Below the pieces are notes generated by a model. It was not told the DNA's origin, searched no databases, and worked only from the letters and a program-made list of their open reading frames with translations. Of a DNA stretch of 58,546 nt, positions 33,613-42,262 are shown piece by piece. Location of the stretch: assembly GCA_015059685.1 (NCBI GenBank), contig SUZW01000013.1, forward strand, positions 1 to 58,546, given 5' to 3'. The translations under genes were made by a program, and so were the position numbers. The DNA comes from Rikenellaceae bacterium (GTDB taxonomy: Bacteria; Bacteroidota; Bacteroidia; Bacteroidales; Rikenellaceae). Within the stretch, counting starts at the first letter, position 1, and every line of letters starts with the position of its first letter.

Positions 33613-34434
33613 CTACATCGAGATATCTATATCGAAAATTGTGTTTGTCGGCTCAAAGACAACCTCCGGCATCGCAAGCACCTTGCCCCTCTCGACGGTC
33701 TGCGACTTCGTGGTAACAAAATCTTGGTAGTGACCATATTTATTGACTACCCTAACCGTGAAGCCCGAATTGTAGGTACGAGCAGGAATGGTAACAAATA
33801 CATCCACCGCCCTCTCGGTCGATGGCACCACCTTGGCCACAGCCCTTCTATTGTTATAAGCTGCACGGCCATCCTCAACGGGTGTAAGCGTTCCCGCCTC
33901 ATGGTCTATGGTGAAATCGCCATACATAGCCTCGTTTTCGCCACTTATAACAGCGACATATAGTAACTCATGTAGGGACTTCTTGCCGAGAATAGATACA
34001 CGCACAACGCCACAAAGGTGCTTCATCGTAAATGCCATACCATCGGCATAGGCGCACATCGGGGCATCAAAATCCTCGGCAAGGCCACTATGTACACGCC
34101 CCAGAGTTATGGTATTCTCATCCTTATATATCGAGGCGGGATACACCACCTCGAAAGGTGGCGTAAGTTGTTGGCCAAAGGAGAAACTTGCTTCTCGGCT
34201 GCCATCATACTCGGCAGATAGTGCCGCAGAGCTGCACCCGTTGGCTGCAACGACATCCCCCGTGGACCAATATACATGGCGCACTCCATCATTAAGCTCA
34301 CCGAGCGAAGTTCTACTCTCGGTCTCAATCTTCAACACGGTACCCTCCACAAGTGGCTCTACGCTCTCTGTTGCACAACCGCACACGCAAAGTGCCATAG
34401 CAACGCTTACTAATATTAGATTTAGTCTTCTCAT
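33613..34434 (-). CDS. Fimbrillin-like surface lipoprotein
   Basis: 273 residues. A lipoprotein signal peptide ends in the lipobox VCGC (Cys about 19), followed by a beta-rich body. The opening TESRTSLGELN...VYWSTGDVVAANG is the RT-x-W-x-x-GD pattern of fimbrillin-family/Mfa2-like proteins of Bacteroidales. A later GVVRVSILG and RAVDVFVTIPARTYNSGFTVRVV complete that fold pattern. It is probably anchored at the outer membrane, but neither pilus assembly nor adhesion has been shown for it. It sits 19 nt downstream of a 42-aa peptide gene with one promoter and one terminator around both. Confidence 0.75.
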   Translation of the reverse strand: MRRLNLILVSVAMALCVCGCATESVEPLVEGTVLKIETESRTSLGELNDGVRHVYWSTGDVVAANGCSSAALSAEYDGSREASFSFGQQLTPPFEVVYPASIYKDENTITLGRVHSGLAEDFDAPMCAYADGMAFTMKHLCGVVRVSILGKKSLHELLYVAVISGENEAMYGDFTIDHEAGTLTPVEDGRAAYNNRRAVAKVVPSTERAVDVFVTIPARTYNSGFTVRVVNKYGHYQDFVTTKSQTVERGKVLAMPEVVFEPTNTIFDIDISM

Positions 34435-34453
34435 AATGGTTAATATTTCAAGG

Positions 34454-34582
34454 TTACCAACTGCCTCCGACCTCCACGAAGTCGTCGATATCGCTACCAG
34501 TATCCTTAAACCCTCGTTCTACGGCAACGACAAAGTCTATAAGCATAGGTGCGCAGTACTCTTTTCTCTCCGCTATATTCAT
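34454..34582 (-). CDS. Short peptide (42 aa) with Y[SC]AP...AVExGF core
   Basis: ATG at 34582 to TAA at 34454. The peptide has a charged N-terminus (MNIAERKE), then YCAP, a hydrophobic stretch MLIDFVVAVE, RGF, and an acidic Gly-containing tail (DTGSDIDDFVEVGGSW). It has no signal peptide. The core aligns with the 52-aa peptide at 56179-56337: Y[SC]AP, six residues, then a hydrophobic pair and AVE-x-GF. A textbook promoter lies 22 nt upstream and the lipoprotein gene starts 19 nt downstream. Both peptides precede a fimbrillin-like lipoprotein gene. The function is unknown; peptide signal, RiPP-like precursor and small structural partner are all open. Confidence 0.7.
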   Translation of the reverse strand: MNIAERKEYCAPMLIDFVVAVERGFKDTGSDIDDFVEVGGSW

Positions 34583-34603
34583 AGTTTAGGGTTGTTAGTT
34601 TAA

Positions 34604-34634
34604 CAAAGATAAAAACAAAAGAGGAAATTTCAAA
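34604..34634 (-). promoter_or_regulatory. Promoter of peptide-lipoprotein unit
   Basis: On the minus strand TTTG (34631-34634), exactly 19 nt, then TATCTTTG (34604-34611). This matches the Bacteroidetes promoter in both boxes and spacing, and supports the short peptide as a real first gene. Confidence 0.8.
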
Positions 34635-34645
34635 ATTTCCTCCTC
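34611..34645 (-). terminator. Terminator of recJ overlapping the next promoter
   Basis: Inverted repeat GAGGAAATTT/AAATTTCCTC (34621-34630, 34633-34642), followed on the minus strand by TTTTGTTTTT. It ends recJ while overlapping the -33 box of the following promoter. Confidence 0.75.
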
Positions 34646-34669
34646 CGTTTATCCATTACACCAAATATA

Positions 34670-36430
34670 TTAGTGTGCTGTCTTTATATCCTTAATACGC
34701 AGTTGCAACGACACCTTGCCACGATAGTGATTTTCGACAATCTGGTAGCAGATATCGATAGGTCGGCCCGAACGCACCCACTCGTAGTGTTGCGATTGCT
34801 GGAAGGCTATGGCCTGAATAGACTCCGTGGATTGGTTGCGCTGTAAGAGGTCTATGCGCAGGTGCTCCAAGTCGGCACCAACCCTCTTCGCCTTGCCCGC
34901 ATCGACACACCCCTCCGTAGCAAATATCGGCATCGTATTGCCCGGACCAAACGGCTGGAAGCGGTTGAGGTCGGCAAAGAAGCGAGGCGTAATATCGTTG
35001 AACGAGAGCATACTGTCGGCCTCGACCTGCGGAATAAGTATCTGCGGGTCGATATTCTCCTCGACATAGGCGTTGAAGCGACGCTTAAACTCCTCGACAT
35101 TCTCGGGGCGCATGGTCAGACCTGCCGCATACATGTGACCACCAAAGTTCTCCAAGATATCGGAACACGACTCTACCGCTTGATAGAGGTCGAAGCCCGG
35201 AATGGAGCGTGCCGAGCCCGTAACAAAGCCATTGCTCTGCGTGAGAACAACGGTTGGGCGGTAGTAGGTCTCGATAAGGCGTGATGCCACGATACCCACG
35301 ATGCCCTTCATCCACTTCGGGTTGAAGATTACGGTGCTCTTCTGATTTCTCAACTCCGTATTATTCTTCACAAAGTCGAGCGCCTCCTGTGTCACCGAGC
35401 GGTCGATATTTTTGCGGTCTTGGTTGAACGAGTCGATGTCGTCACCGAACTCTCGTGCTGCCTCCTCGTTACCCTCGACAAGCAAGCGCACAACCTTGTA
35501 GCCTCCCGATGGGGCATTCTCATCCTCGTAGTCCTCCATACGCATACGACCCGCAGCGTTGATGCGAGGGCCAATCTTGAAGACTATGTCGTCGATGGTT
35601 ATATCCTGCTCCTCCAAGCCGCAGACACGGATAATCGAGGAGAGTCCCTCCGACGGCGAGGAGTTGAGTATCTTGAGTCCATAGTGAGCCAAGATGCGGT
35701 TCTCGTCGGTCAGTGCGACGATATCCGAGGCTATGCTCACGACCAAGAGGTCGAGGAACTGCTCAATCTCGCTAAACGGAATGTTGTGCTTTGTTGCGTA
35801 GGCGTGCACCAACTTGAAGCCCACACCACAACCCGACAACTCGTCGAATGGGTATGTGCAGTCGGTACGCTTCGGATCGAGAACGGCTACGGCACGAGGT
35901 ATCTCCTCGGCCGGAAGATGGTGGTCGCAGATGATGAAATCTACTCCTCGCTGTTTTGCATAGTCCACCTTCTCGACAGCTTTAATACCACAATCGAGGG
36001 CGATGATAAGCTTCACCCCTCTCTTTGCGGCAATGTCGATACCCCTCTTCGAAATACCATAACCCTCGGTATAACGATCGGGGATGTAGAACATCAGGTT
36101 GTTGTGCCCGATGTGGCGCAGAAATTTATATACGAGCGCAACGGCTGTTGTGCCATCGACATCGTAGTCGCCATAGACCATAATCTTCTGGTTTTTGGCA
36201 ACCGCCTCCTCCACTCGCTCGACCGCACGATCCATATCTTTCATTAAGAACGGGTTGTGCAGGTCCTCGAGCCTCGGATTGAAAAACTTCTTTGCTTTGT
36301 CTACCGTGTCTATGCCTCTTTGTACCAATAGGTTTGCCAAGACCGGTGCAATTCTCAAAGATGTAGCTATATGCTCCACCGTCAGAGAGTTGCCCTGTGG
36401 TTTGACTACCCACTTTTTCTGAATAGGCAT
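34670..36430 (-). CDS. recJ: Single-stranded-DNA exonuclease RecJ
   Basis: 586 residues. The DHH phosphoesterase core has VYGDYDVDGTTAVAL, DCGIKAVEKV and FIICDHHLPAEE. The DHHA1 part has GGHMYAAGLTMRPE, and a C-terminal OB-like domain follows. It degrades 5' single-stranded ends in recombination and mismatch/base-excision repair. The length and motif order fit the family. No close operon partner: 206 nt separates it from lipB upstream. Confidence 0.95.
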   Translation of the reverse strand: MPIQKKWVVKPQGNSLTVEHIATSLRIAPVLANLLVQRGIDTVDKAKKFFNPRLEDLHNPFLMKDMDRAVERVEEAVAKNQKIMVYGDYDVDGTTAVALVYKFLRHIGHNNLMFYIPDRYTEGYGISKRGIDIAAKRGVKLIIALDCGIKAVEKVDYAKQRGVDFIICDHHLPAEEIPRAVAVLDPKRTDCTYPFDELSGCGVGFKLVHAYATKHNIPFSEIEQFLDLLVVSIASDIVALTDENRILAHYGLKILNSSPSEGLSSIIRVCGLEEQDITIDDIVFKIGPRINAAGRMRMEDYEDENAPSGGYKVVRLLVEGNEEAAREFGDDIDSFNQDRKNIDRSVTQEALDFVKNNTELRNQKSTVIFNPKWMKGIVGIVASRLIETYYRPTVVLTQSNGFVTGSARSIPGFDLYQAVESCSDILENFGGHMYAAGLTMRPENVEEFKRRFNAYVEENIDPQILIPQVEADSMLSFNDITPRFFADLNRFQPFGPGNTMPIFATEGCVDAGKAKRVGADLEHLRIDLLQRNQSTESIQAIAFQQSQHYEWVRSGRPIDICYQIVENHYRGKVSLQLRIKDIKTAH

Positions 36431-36487
36431 ACTCGTTAATTTTTATTATTATATATTTTTTCAATTTTTTCTACTTTTTAAGTTTCC

Positions 36488-36590
36488 CGAACTCCCGCCC
36501 TTGTTACGGCGCAAGAGTTTTAAGGGCTATTAACGGCTATTAAGGGCCATTAAGGGTGCGCTGAAAGAATTAAAAATTAAAAATTCCTTT
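36488..36590. repeat. GCGC-bracketed tandem-word element plus AATTAAAAATT words
   Basis: CCCTTGTTACGGCGCAAG, then 10-bp words (TTAAGGGCTA, TTAACGGCTA, TTAAGGGCCA) and the tail GGTGCGC (36555-36561). GAATTAAAAATTAAAAATTCC words follow at 36567-36589. The body word is TATTAAGGGC rather than TAGTAAGGGC, a variant of the family. Confidence 0.7.
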
Positions 36591-36637
36591 AATCGTCAAT
36601 TTGGAAATCCTATTTCCCATTTTCTCTCAAATATCGT

Positions 36638-37336
36638 CTAATCCTGCGTTAGCCCAAAGTTCGCAAGCAACTTATCGCAAAGCACCCTGCTTGCCTCCTC
36701 AAACGAGACCTCACGGCCGAGCTCCTTTGTGAGCGAGGTAACCCCCTTATCAACAAAACCGCAAGGGTTTATCATCGTAAACCACTTTAGGTCGGTCGAG
36801 GCGTTGAGTGCCAGGCCGTGCATCGTAACAAAGCGTGAGGCCTTGACACCTATGGCGCAAATTTTTCGCCAGTTGCGCTCCACAACCTCACCATCGGGTT
36901 GCTGCTCCTCATCGCAGAGCCACACTCCCGTAGCACCAGCCAATCTTCGACCCTCGATGCCATACTCGGCAACCGTCTCGATTACGCTCTGCTCCAAAAT
37001 TTCAATGTAGCGTCGCAACCCCAACCCCAACTTATCCAAGTCGAGTATCGGATAGCAGACCACCTGCCCCTTGCCGTGAAAGGTTATGTCGCCCCCACGG
37101 TCTATGTGGTAGAACTCCGCCCCGAGGCTGCGAAGATACTCCTCGCTGATAAGCATATTGCTCATCTTGCCACTCTTGCCGAGTGTATATACTGCGGGGT
37201 GCTCAACAAAGAGTATTACTCCGGCATCGTCGGAGCCATCGCCCTGCTTGCGCAGCTGCTCCTCGAAAAGACGCTGTTGATACTCCCAACACTCCTTGTA
37301 GGAGAGTCGTCCTACCCATTCACACCTTATACGCAT
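36638..37336 (-). CDS. lipB: Lipoyl(octanoyl) transferase LipB
   Basis: 232 residues. Transfers octanoate from acyl-carrier protein to lipoyl domains. Motifs: GGDITFHGKGQVVCYPI, GRRLAGATGVW, ICAIGVKASRFVTMHG (catalytic Lys) and MINPCGFVDKGVTSL (catalytic Cys). Follows lipA on the same strand with a 102-nt gap, giving a lipA-lipB pair. Confidence 0.95.
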   Translation of the reverse strand: MRIRCEWVGRLSYKECWEYQQRLFEEQLRKQGDGSDDAGVILFVEHPAVYTLGKSGKMSNMLISEEYLRSLGAEFYHIDRGGDITFHGKGQVVCYPILDLDKLGLGLRRYIEILEQSVIETVAEYGIEGRRLAGATGVWLCDEEQQPDGEVVERNWRKICAIGVKASRFVTMHGLALNASTDLKWFTMINPCGFVDKGVTSLTKELGREVSFEEASRVLCDKLLANFGLTQD

Positions 37337-37438
37337 ACACTCTATACTCTACCACAGATATAACGCCCGTTATATCCACGATATTATACAACTTTTGCGT
37401 AGCCTGCTTTGCACGACAATCCCGCATTGGATGCGCAC

Positions 37439-38323
37439 CTATCGTGCCACGCCTACCGACTCGAGGGCCTCCTCCGCCAGGTACGACGAGCGCACCAACG
37501 GACCGCTTGCGCAGTAGTCAAAACCCATCTCGAGAGCCAACTTTCGGTACTCTTCAAACTTTTCGGGGGTGATATATTCCGCAACGGGAACCTGCTCCTC
37601 CGTGGGTTGAAGATACTGTCCGAGGGTTACAATCTTCACGCCCGCATCACGCAGGTCGCGCAGTGTTTGCAGCACCTCCTCTTCACTCTCGCCGAGTCCC
37701 AACATCACACCACTCTTGGTCTTCACACCCTGCTCGCTCAAGTAGCGCAGCGTCGCCAACGATGTGCGATAGGTCGCCTTGGCACGAACCACGGGTGTCA
37801 GCCGCTCGGTAGTTTCGATGTTGTGCCCGATGATATCGGGCTTCGATGCTATGACGACATCAAGGTGTGCCGGTTTAGCATCTAAATCGGAAATAAGGAG
37901 CTCAATTGTTGCGTTAGAATTCTTCTCTCGTATAGCCTCTACGGTCTTCGCCCAATGTTCGGCTCCACCGTCAGGCAGGTCGTCACGAGTAACAGATGTT
38001 ACGACAACATGCTTCAATTGCATAAGTCTTACACTCTCGGCCACCTCCTGTGGCTCGACCGGATTTGGAGGCAGCGGTACGCCTGTTTTGGTTGCACAAA
38101 AGCGACAACCTCGGGTACATACATCGCCCAAAATCATAAATGTAGCGGTCCGCTTCGACCAACATTCCGCCTTGTTCGGGCATCGTCCGCTGCTGCAAAT
38201 CGTATGGAGAGAGTGTTCGCGCACTATACGAGCCACCTCCGCAAAGGCATCCCCTCTGTGGAGTCTGATTTTTAGCCATTCCGGCTTTCTCGCAGGTGCT
38301 TTTTCACCATACAATTTCGGCAT
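37439..38323 (-). CDS. lipA: Lipoyl synthase LipA
   Basis: 294 residues. A radical SAM enzyme that inserts two sulfurs into octanoyl groups. The auxiliary cluster motif is CSSGRCPNKAEC and the radical SAM motif is CTRGCRFC, both within the first 80 residues. KTKSGVMLGLGE and the C-terminal RSSY motif (RSSYLAEE) are present. A -7 element TATCTTTG lies upstream at 38354-38361 on the minus strand. Confidence 0.97.
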   Translation of the reverse strand: MPKLYGEKAPARKPEWLKIRLHRGDAFAEVARIVREHSLHTICSSGRCPNKAECWSKRTATFMILGDVCTRGCRFCATKTGVPLPPNPVEPQEVAESVRLMQLKHVVVTSVTRDDLPDGGAEHWAKTVEAIREKNSNATIELLISDLDAKPAHLDVVIASKPDIIGHNIETTERLTPVVRAKATYRTSLATLRYLSEQGVKTKSGVMLGLGESEEEVLQTLRDLRDAGVKIVTLGQYLQPTEEQVPVAEYITPEKFEEYRKLALEMGFDYCASGPLVRSSYLAEEALESVGVAR

Positions 38324-38353
38324 TTTTTTAAGTTCATTATTTTCCTATTGGCG

Positions 38354-38361
38354 CAAAGATA
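38354..38361 (-). promoter_or_regulatory. lipA -7 element
   Basis: TATCTTTG on the minus strand, 30 nt upstream of the lipA ATG; no clear -33 box. Confidence 0.5.
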
Positions 38362-38433
38362 CAAATAAATTCAAAAATATTCATTAAAAAAAGAATTTTT
38401 TTAGAGCAACTCTCTGCTCCGACCATCCTCCGC

Positions 38434-38467
38434 CAACAAAAAAGCCATCGACCAAAAGCCGATGGCT
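38434..38467 (-). terminator. Terminator of the subtilase operon
   Basis: Stem AGCCATCG/CGATGGCT (38443-38450, 38460-38467) followed on the minus strand by seven T residues, 24 nt after the protease stop codon. Confidence 0.85.
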
Positions 38468-38491
38468 AAAACTATAAAATCACTTCTTCTC

Positions 38492-40534
38492 CTACAACCA
38501 CCCGTTGGAGGTTGCGTTGGCGCGGCTGATGATAACCAGCTTCTTTGTCACCGAAACGCCCGAAGGTTGTGAGTTGCTCGAGGTGCTTGTGCCGCCCACA
38601 ATGGCTTGCACCGTAACCTCTGCGGAGCCTATCTTGTTGCACTTGAAGCGTATGGTGTTGTTCTCCAGCTTGGTAACCGTTACATCGAGGGCCTGCTTAT
38701 CCTCGTCGCTTATGGTGACGAGTTGGAGTTTTATGGCGGTTGTGCCATCGCCAAAGTATGGAGCAATATCTATGACGCTCTCCTTGCCCGCAACAACCGT
38801 GGTGTAAGGTGTACCCTCAACCTGAAGCAGCAACTTCAAGGCATCAACATATCCTGCGCCCATCTGGTTAGCATAGTCGGGGTAGTTCAGAGTGTGCGAA
38901 CCCTCTTCATCTGTGAACGATATTCCGCCCGTCATATATGGGTTTATATCATTCACCGCTGTGAGCAACATCGAGCGGAACTCCTCGGCCGTGAACTTCT
39001 TGCCGAGTTTCTTGGCATACGAGAGTCCGAGTGCCGCAACACCCGACACATGCGGACACGCCATCGAAGTACCCTGCATATAGCTGTAGAGCCCCTCTGT
39101 GAGTTTGATGTTTGGTGTTGTCGAGAGTATGCAACCCTCCCAATCGTAGAATTGGTCACCACCCGGAGCTGCGATATCTACGCCAGGACCATAGTTGGTG
39201 TAGTAGGCTGGTTTGAACGCCGGACCAAATGCCGATACCGACACACACTTCTTGTATGCTCCAGGATACTCGGCCACATTACCGATAGAGTTACCTGCAG
39301 CGAAGATTACCAAGCCGCCATCAATCGGAGAATTCTCGCCACCGGCATTAGCCACGAAGTAGTCTATCGCATCTCTCTCGGCTCTTACTTGGCTACCAAA
39401 CTGTGTATCGGTCATTATCTGACCTGTGCCGAAGCCCCAGCTGCACTGCATAATCACAGCACCATTGTCGGCCGCATACTGTATAGACTTTGCGGTCTGG
39501 CTTGTCGAAGAGGTTACATCACCGGCAAAAATCTGGGCACTCATGATGCGTACGCCATCGCCCTTGCCACTACCACCTGCGATACCGCAAACACCTATGC
39601 CGTTGTTGTTTACGGCAGCAACCGTTCCTGCAACATGCGAGCCGTGACCCGTATCGTTTCTGTTGTTCCAAGTTATGGTTGCCTTTCGTTGAGCAAAGTT
39701 GTAGCCATAGACATCGTCGATAAAGCCGTTGTTGTCATCATCTACGCCATTACCTGCTATCTCTTTGGTATTTACCCAGATATTTTCACGCAAATCTTCG
39801 TGCTCGTTGCATACGCCCTCGTCGCTCACCGCCACGATAATCGAAGGGTCGCCCGCACACAACTTCCACGCAGCCACGGCATTCACATCGGCACCCTCAA
39901 CGGCACGAGACTTCGCAAGGCCGCCTGTCGAGACGCTTCCCGTAACGGCACACTTGCCATATCCGAGGTTGTCGTAGTGCCACTGGTAGTGACGCTCTGG
40001 GTCGTTGAACGGAATATTCGACTGCGGTGTTGCAGCTCGGGTTGCAACATCTCGAGCACTTATGGTGATTGGCTTTGCCACACGCTTGATGTTTTGGGAG
40101 AACTGCACAACAGCAACCTCGGCAACTTCGGCAAGGCGCAAAGCGACCTTATCGAGGTCGGCCTCGTTGTCGAAGAAGAGCTCATACCAGAGGTGCAAGC
40201 CCATGGCGTGGACCTTCTCGCGGTTTTTCTCGGTTACAACAAATATGGGCTCTACCGAGTAGCCACCCACCTCGTCGAGCAGTGCATCGACACCGACAAC
40301 ACCCGTGCGGGTTGCTGCCGTGCGGGTCGCCACCTCGCCAAGACGGCTCTCTGCCTCGGGTGCAAAGCGCACCAAGATAGAGCCACGGTTGGCCTCTGTA
40401 GAGGTATTGACAATCTTGTGCGACGAAGCTGTGTTGTCGCCCAACTCAACATTTGTTAAATCTTGTGTGCAGGCCCCAAGAGCCACCAAGGCACACAACG
40501 CTGTTATATATCTCAAACTTTTCATCATAATCAT
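38492..40534 (-). CDS. Secreted S8-family serine protease (subtilase lipoprotein)
   Basis: 680 residues. A lipoprotein signal ends at LGAC (Cys about 21), followed by an N-terminal prodomain-like region (about 50-155). The S8 core has the Asp in VAVSDEGVC, the His in GHGSHVAGTV, the oxyanion Asn in IFAAGNS and the Ser in GTSMACPHVSG. A Ca-binding-like loop NGVDDDNNGFIDD lies between Asp and His. A C-terminal Ig-like/BACON-like sandwich follows (about 575-675). It is probably an outer-membrane or surface protease. The gene lies 2 nt after that of a lipocalin-like lipoprotein. In-frame ATGs at 40528 and 40525 are alternative starts. Confidence 0.9.
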   Translation of the reverse strand: MIMMKSLRYITALCALVALGACTQDLTNVELGDNTASSHKIVNTSTEANRGSILVRFAPEAESRLGEVATRTAATRTGVVGVDALLDEVGGYSVEPIFVVTEKNREKVHAMGLHLWYELFFDNEADLDKVALRLAEVAEVAVVQFSQNIKRVAKPITISARDVATRAATPQSNIPFNDPERHYQWHYDNLGYGKCAVTGSVSTGGLAKSRAVEGADVNAVAAWKLCAGDPSIIVAVSDEGVCNEHEDLRENIWVNTKEIAGNGVDDDNNGFIDDVYGYNFAQRKATITWNNRNDTGHGSHVAGTVAAVNNNGIGVCGIAGGSGKGDGVRIMSAQIFAGDVTSSTSQTAKSIQYAADNGAVIMQCSWGFGTGQIMTDTQFGSQVRAERDAIDYFVANAGGENSPIDGGLVIFAAGNSIGNVAEYPGAYKKCVSVSAFGPAFKPAYYTNYGPGVDIAAPGGDQFYDWEGCILSTTPNIKLTEGLYSYMQGTSMACPHVSGVAALGLSYAKKLGKKFTAEEFRSMLLTAVNDINPYMTGGISFTDEEGSHTLNYPDYANQMGAGYVDALKLLLQVEGTPYTTVVAGKESVIDIAPYFGDGTTAIKLQLVTISDEDKQALDVTVTKLENNTIRFKCNKIGSAEVTVQAIVGGTSTSSNSQPSGVSVTKKLVIISRANATSNGWL

Positions 40535-40536
40535 AA

Positions 40537-40992
40537 CTATAAGAATGGTTTAACATCGTCACCACCTGCACGGCTATCGGTTACAACCTTTGGAGCCTCG
40601 CTACGACGATACTCCGACACCTCGACAGGCTCGGTATCGCTCTCCCACACGAGCGATTTGGCATCGAGTGTGGTGATGTGGTAGGCGCAGTTCCAAGGCT
40701 TGCCGTTGGCATATTCGCCCGTAACCATCGAGGTCGCCTCGTCGTGAGTGTATGTACCCACAAAAAGCGAGTAACCGAGGTCATCCTCACGCTGATAGAG
40801 GGTAAAGGAGCTATCCTCGTTGAGGGTGATGTAGATGTCGGCATCGGTGTTGTGACCACAAAATGCCACGAGCTTCCAAGTGCCGTGAATGCCCTCGTAG
40901 GTCTCCTTTCCACTCTCTCCAAACTCTCCACAACTCGTAACAGAGAACAAAACTGCTATTAGTGCAACCGCTGTTGCAAATAATCTCTTCAT
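40537..40992 (-). CDS. Lipocalin-like lipoprotein
   Basis: 151 residues from the ATG at 40992. Signal peptide with lipobox VTSC (Cys about 21), then GTWKLVAFCG near residue 40, DIYITLNEDSSFTLYQ and a series of beta strands: the lipocalin-like pattern of small Bacteroidales lipoproteins. A Ser/Arg/Gly-rich C-terminal tail follows. The ligand is unknown. It is translated immediately before the S8 protease (2-nt gap), so it may be that protease's inhibitor, chaperone or substrate adaptor; this is inferred from position. The promoter box at 41018 argues against the longer frame to 41037. Confidence 0.7.
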   Translation of the reverse strand: MKRLFATAVALIAVLFSVTSCGEFGESGKETYEGIHGTWKLVAFCGHNTDADIYITLNEDSSFTLYQREDDLGYSLFVGTYTHDEATSMVTGEYANGKPWNCAYHITTLDAKSLVWESDTEPVEVSEYRRSEAPKVVTDSRAGGDDVKPFL

Positions 40993-41017
40993 ATTGTGTA
41001 ACATTTTAATTCTGCGG

Positions 41018-41054
41018 CAAAGATAGGAATTTTTCAAAAAAAATGCTACCTTTG
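41018..41054. promoter_or_regulatory. Divergent promoter pair (lipocalin-protease / amidohydrolases)
   Basis: TATCTTTG on the minus strand (41018-41025) and TACCTTTG on the plus strand (41047-41054), 21 nt apart and back to back. Each expected -33 position falls over the other promoter's -7 region. Confidence 0.55.
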
Positions 41055-41125
41055 CTACTAAATAGTGACTTTTCTATCTAAAAGATAGAGCGAACAAGAG
41101 AACAAACCTAAAAAACAAATACATC

Positions 41126-42226
41126 ATGAAGAGATTTTTTTCAACCTTAATGTTGTTTGCAATGCTCGCATCGTGGGGTAGCGCCGAGGCTTGTACGGCT
41201 GCTTTGGTTAAGGCGAGTAAGTCGAGCGAGGGGGTGCCTATGTTGTGGAAACATCGTGACTCGCCCGATTGGGATTGCCGTTACGAGTATGTCCAAGGCG
41301 AGAAGTATGCCTACACGGCTCTTATCTCGAAGGATGGCAAAAAGACCTACTGCGGTATCAACGAGAAGGGTTTTGCAATTCTCAATACCGTATCCGAGAA
41401 CCTCAAGGCAGACACCACAATCACAGTCAAAGGTATAGCAATTACCCGTATGGCAAACGCCTTGGCGGTGTGTGCTACGGTGGATGAATTCGAGGAGTTG
41501 CTCCGCAAGACAAACGGTAAGCGTCGATATGTCACAAACTTTGCTGCGGGTGATCCTTCGGGTGCGTTGGCCTTCTTCGAGGTTGGTAGCCACAGCTACA
41601 AGCGTTACGATGTGTCGGACCGTGAGGAGGGCTTCGATGTTCGCTCAAACTTCTCATTCACAGGCGATATGATAAACCCCGGTCCAAGCGTTCCACGCTA
41701 CGATATTGTTATGCGCCACATGAAGGGCAAGAAGGGTCACAACCCATACGAATTTATCGAGTATGCTCGCAACTTCGAGAATGGTGCGGGCGTGAATGTT
41801 ATGGAGGCTCCGGGTACATTTGTCTGCAATGACCTCACTGTGCCACGCTACTTCTCGGTGGCCGATATGGTGGCAATTTGCGATAAGGACAACCCTCGTA
41901 TGCTCGTGGTTATTGGTCACCCTACAACTGCGATGGCTGTGCCGGTATATGTGAAGGCCAAAGGCGCTATTCCGCAGTGTGCCGGTGGTGCAGGTGGTCG
42001 CACCGCCCTCGACCTCTCGGAGGAGGCTCGTGCCAAGATTTACCGTCAGATTGACGAGTTGAAGTTCGAGGTGAACAAACCTCTCGTGAACGAGTTGCTC
42101 AAGATTAAGAGCGTGGTGAAGATGCCGAGCAAGATGCCGAAGAATATCGAGGCCTTCAACGCCAAAATTGACGCTCTCTTCGAGAAGCACGCTGCGAAAA
42201 TTCGCAAGGTGCTCGAGAGGTATTAA
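41126..42226 (+). CDS. Secreted Ntn-type linear amide hydrolase 1
   Basis: 366 residues. A signal peptide is followed directly by the mature Cys in SAEACTAALV (Cys 23), the nucleophile after cleavage. Then comes WKHRDSPDW, matching the Cys...(N/H)RD pattern of choloylglycine hydrolase/acyl-CoA:6-APA acyltransferase families, then YCGINEKGFAILN and FAAGDPSGALAFFE. It should cleave a linear amide such as an N-acyl amino acid, peptide amide or bile-acid conjugate in the periplasm. The substrate is unknown. First of two paralogues. Confidence 0.8.
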   Translation: MKRFFSTLMLFAMLASWGSAEACTAALVKASKSSEGVPMLWKHRDSPDWDCRYEYVQGEKYAYTALISKDGKKTYCGINEKGFAILNTVSENLKADTTITVKGIAITRMANALAVCATVDEFEELLRKTNGKRRYVTNFAAGDPSGALAFFEVGSHSYKRYDVSDREEGFDVRSNFSFTGDMINPGPSVPRYDIVMRHMKGKKGHNPYEFIEYARNFENGAGVNVMEAPGTFVCNDLTVPRYFSVADMVAICDKDNPRMLVVIGHPTTAMAVPVYVKAKGAIPQCAGGAGGRTALDLSEEARAKIYRQIDELKFEVNKPLVNELLKIKSVVKMPSKMPKNIEAFNAKIDALFEKHAAKIRKVLERY

Positions 42227-42262
42227 GCCGGTAGGATATAACCCAGAAAACATATTTCGACT

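Noticed and set aside
38606..40459. 617-codon open frame on the plus strand
   Set aside because: It is antisense to the S8 protease, which has signal peptide, catalytic triad and normal composition. The antisense product is Cys/Arg/Val-rich with no recognisable motif; such long shadows come from the codon bias of this genome.
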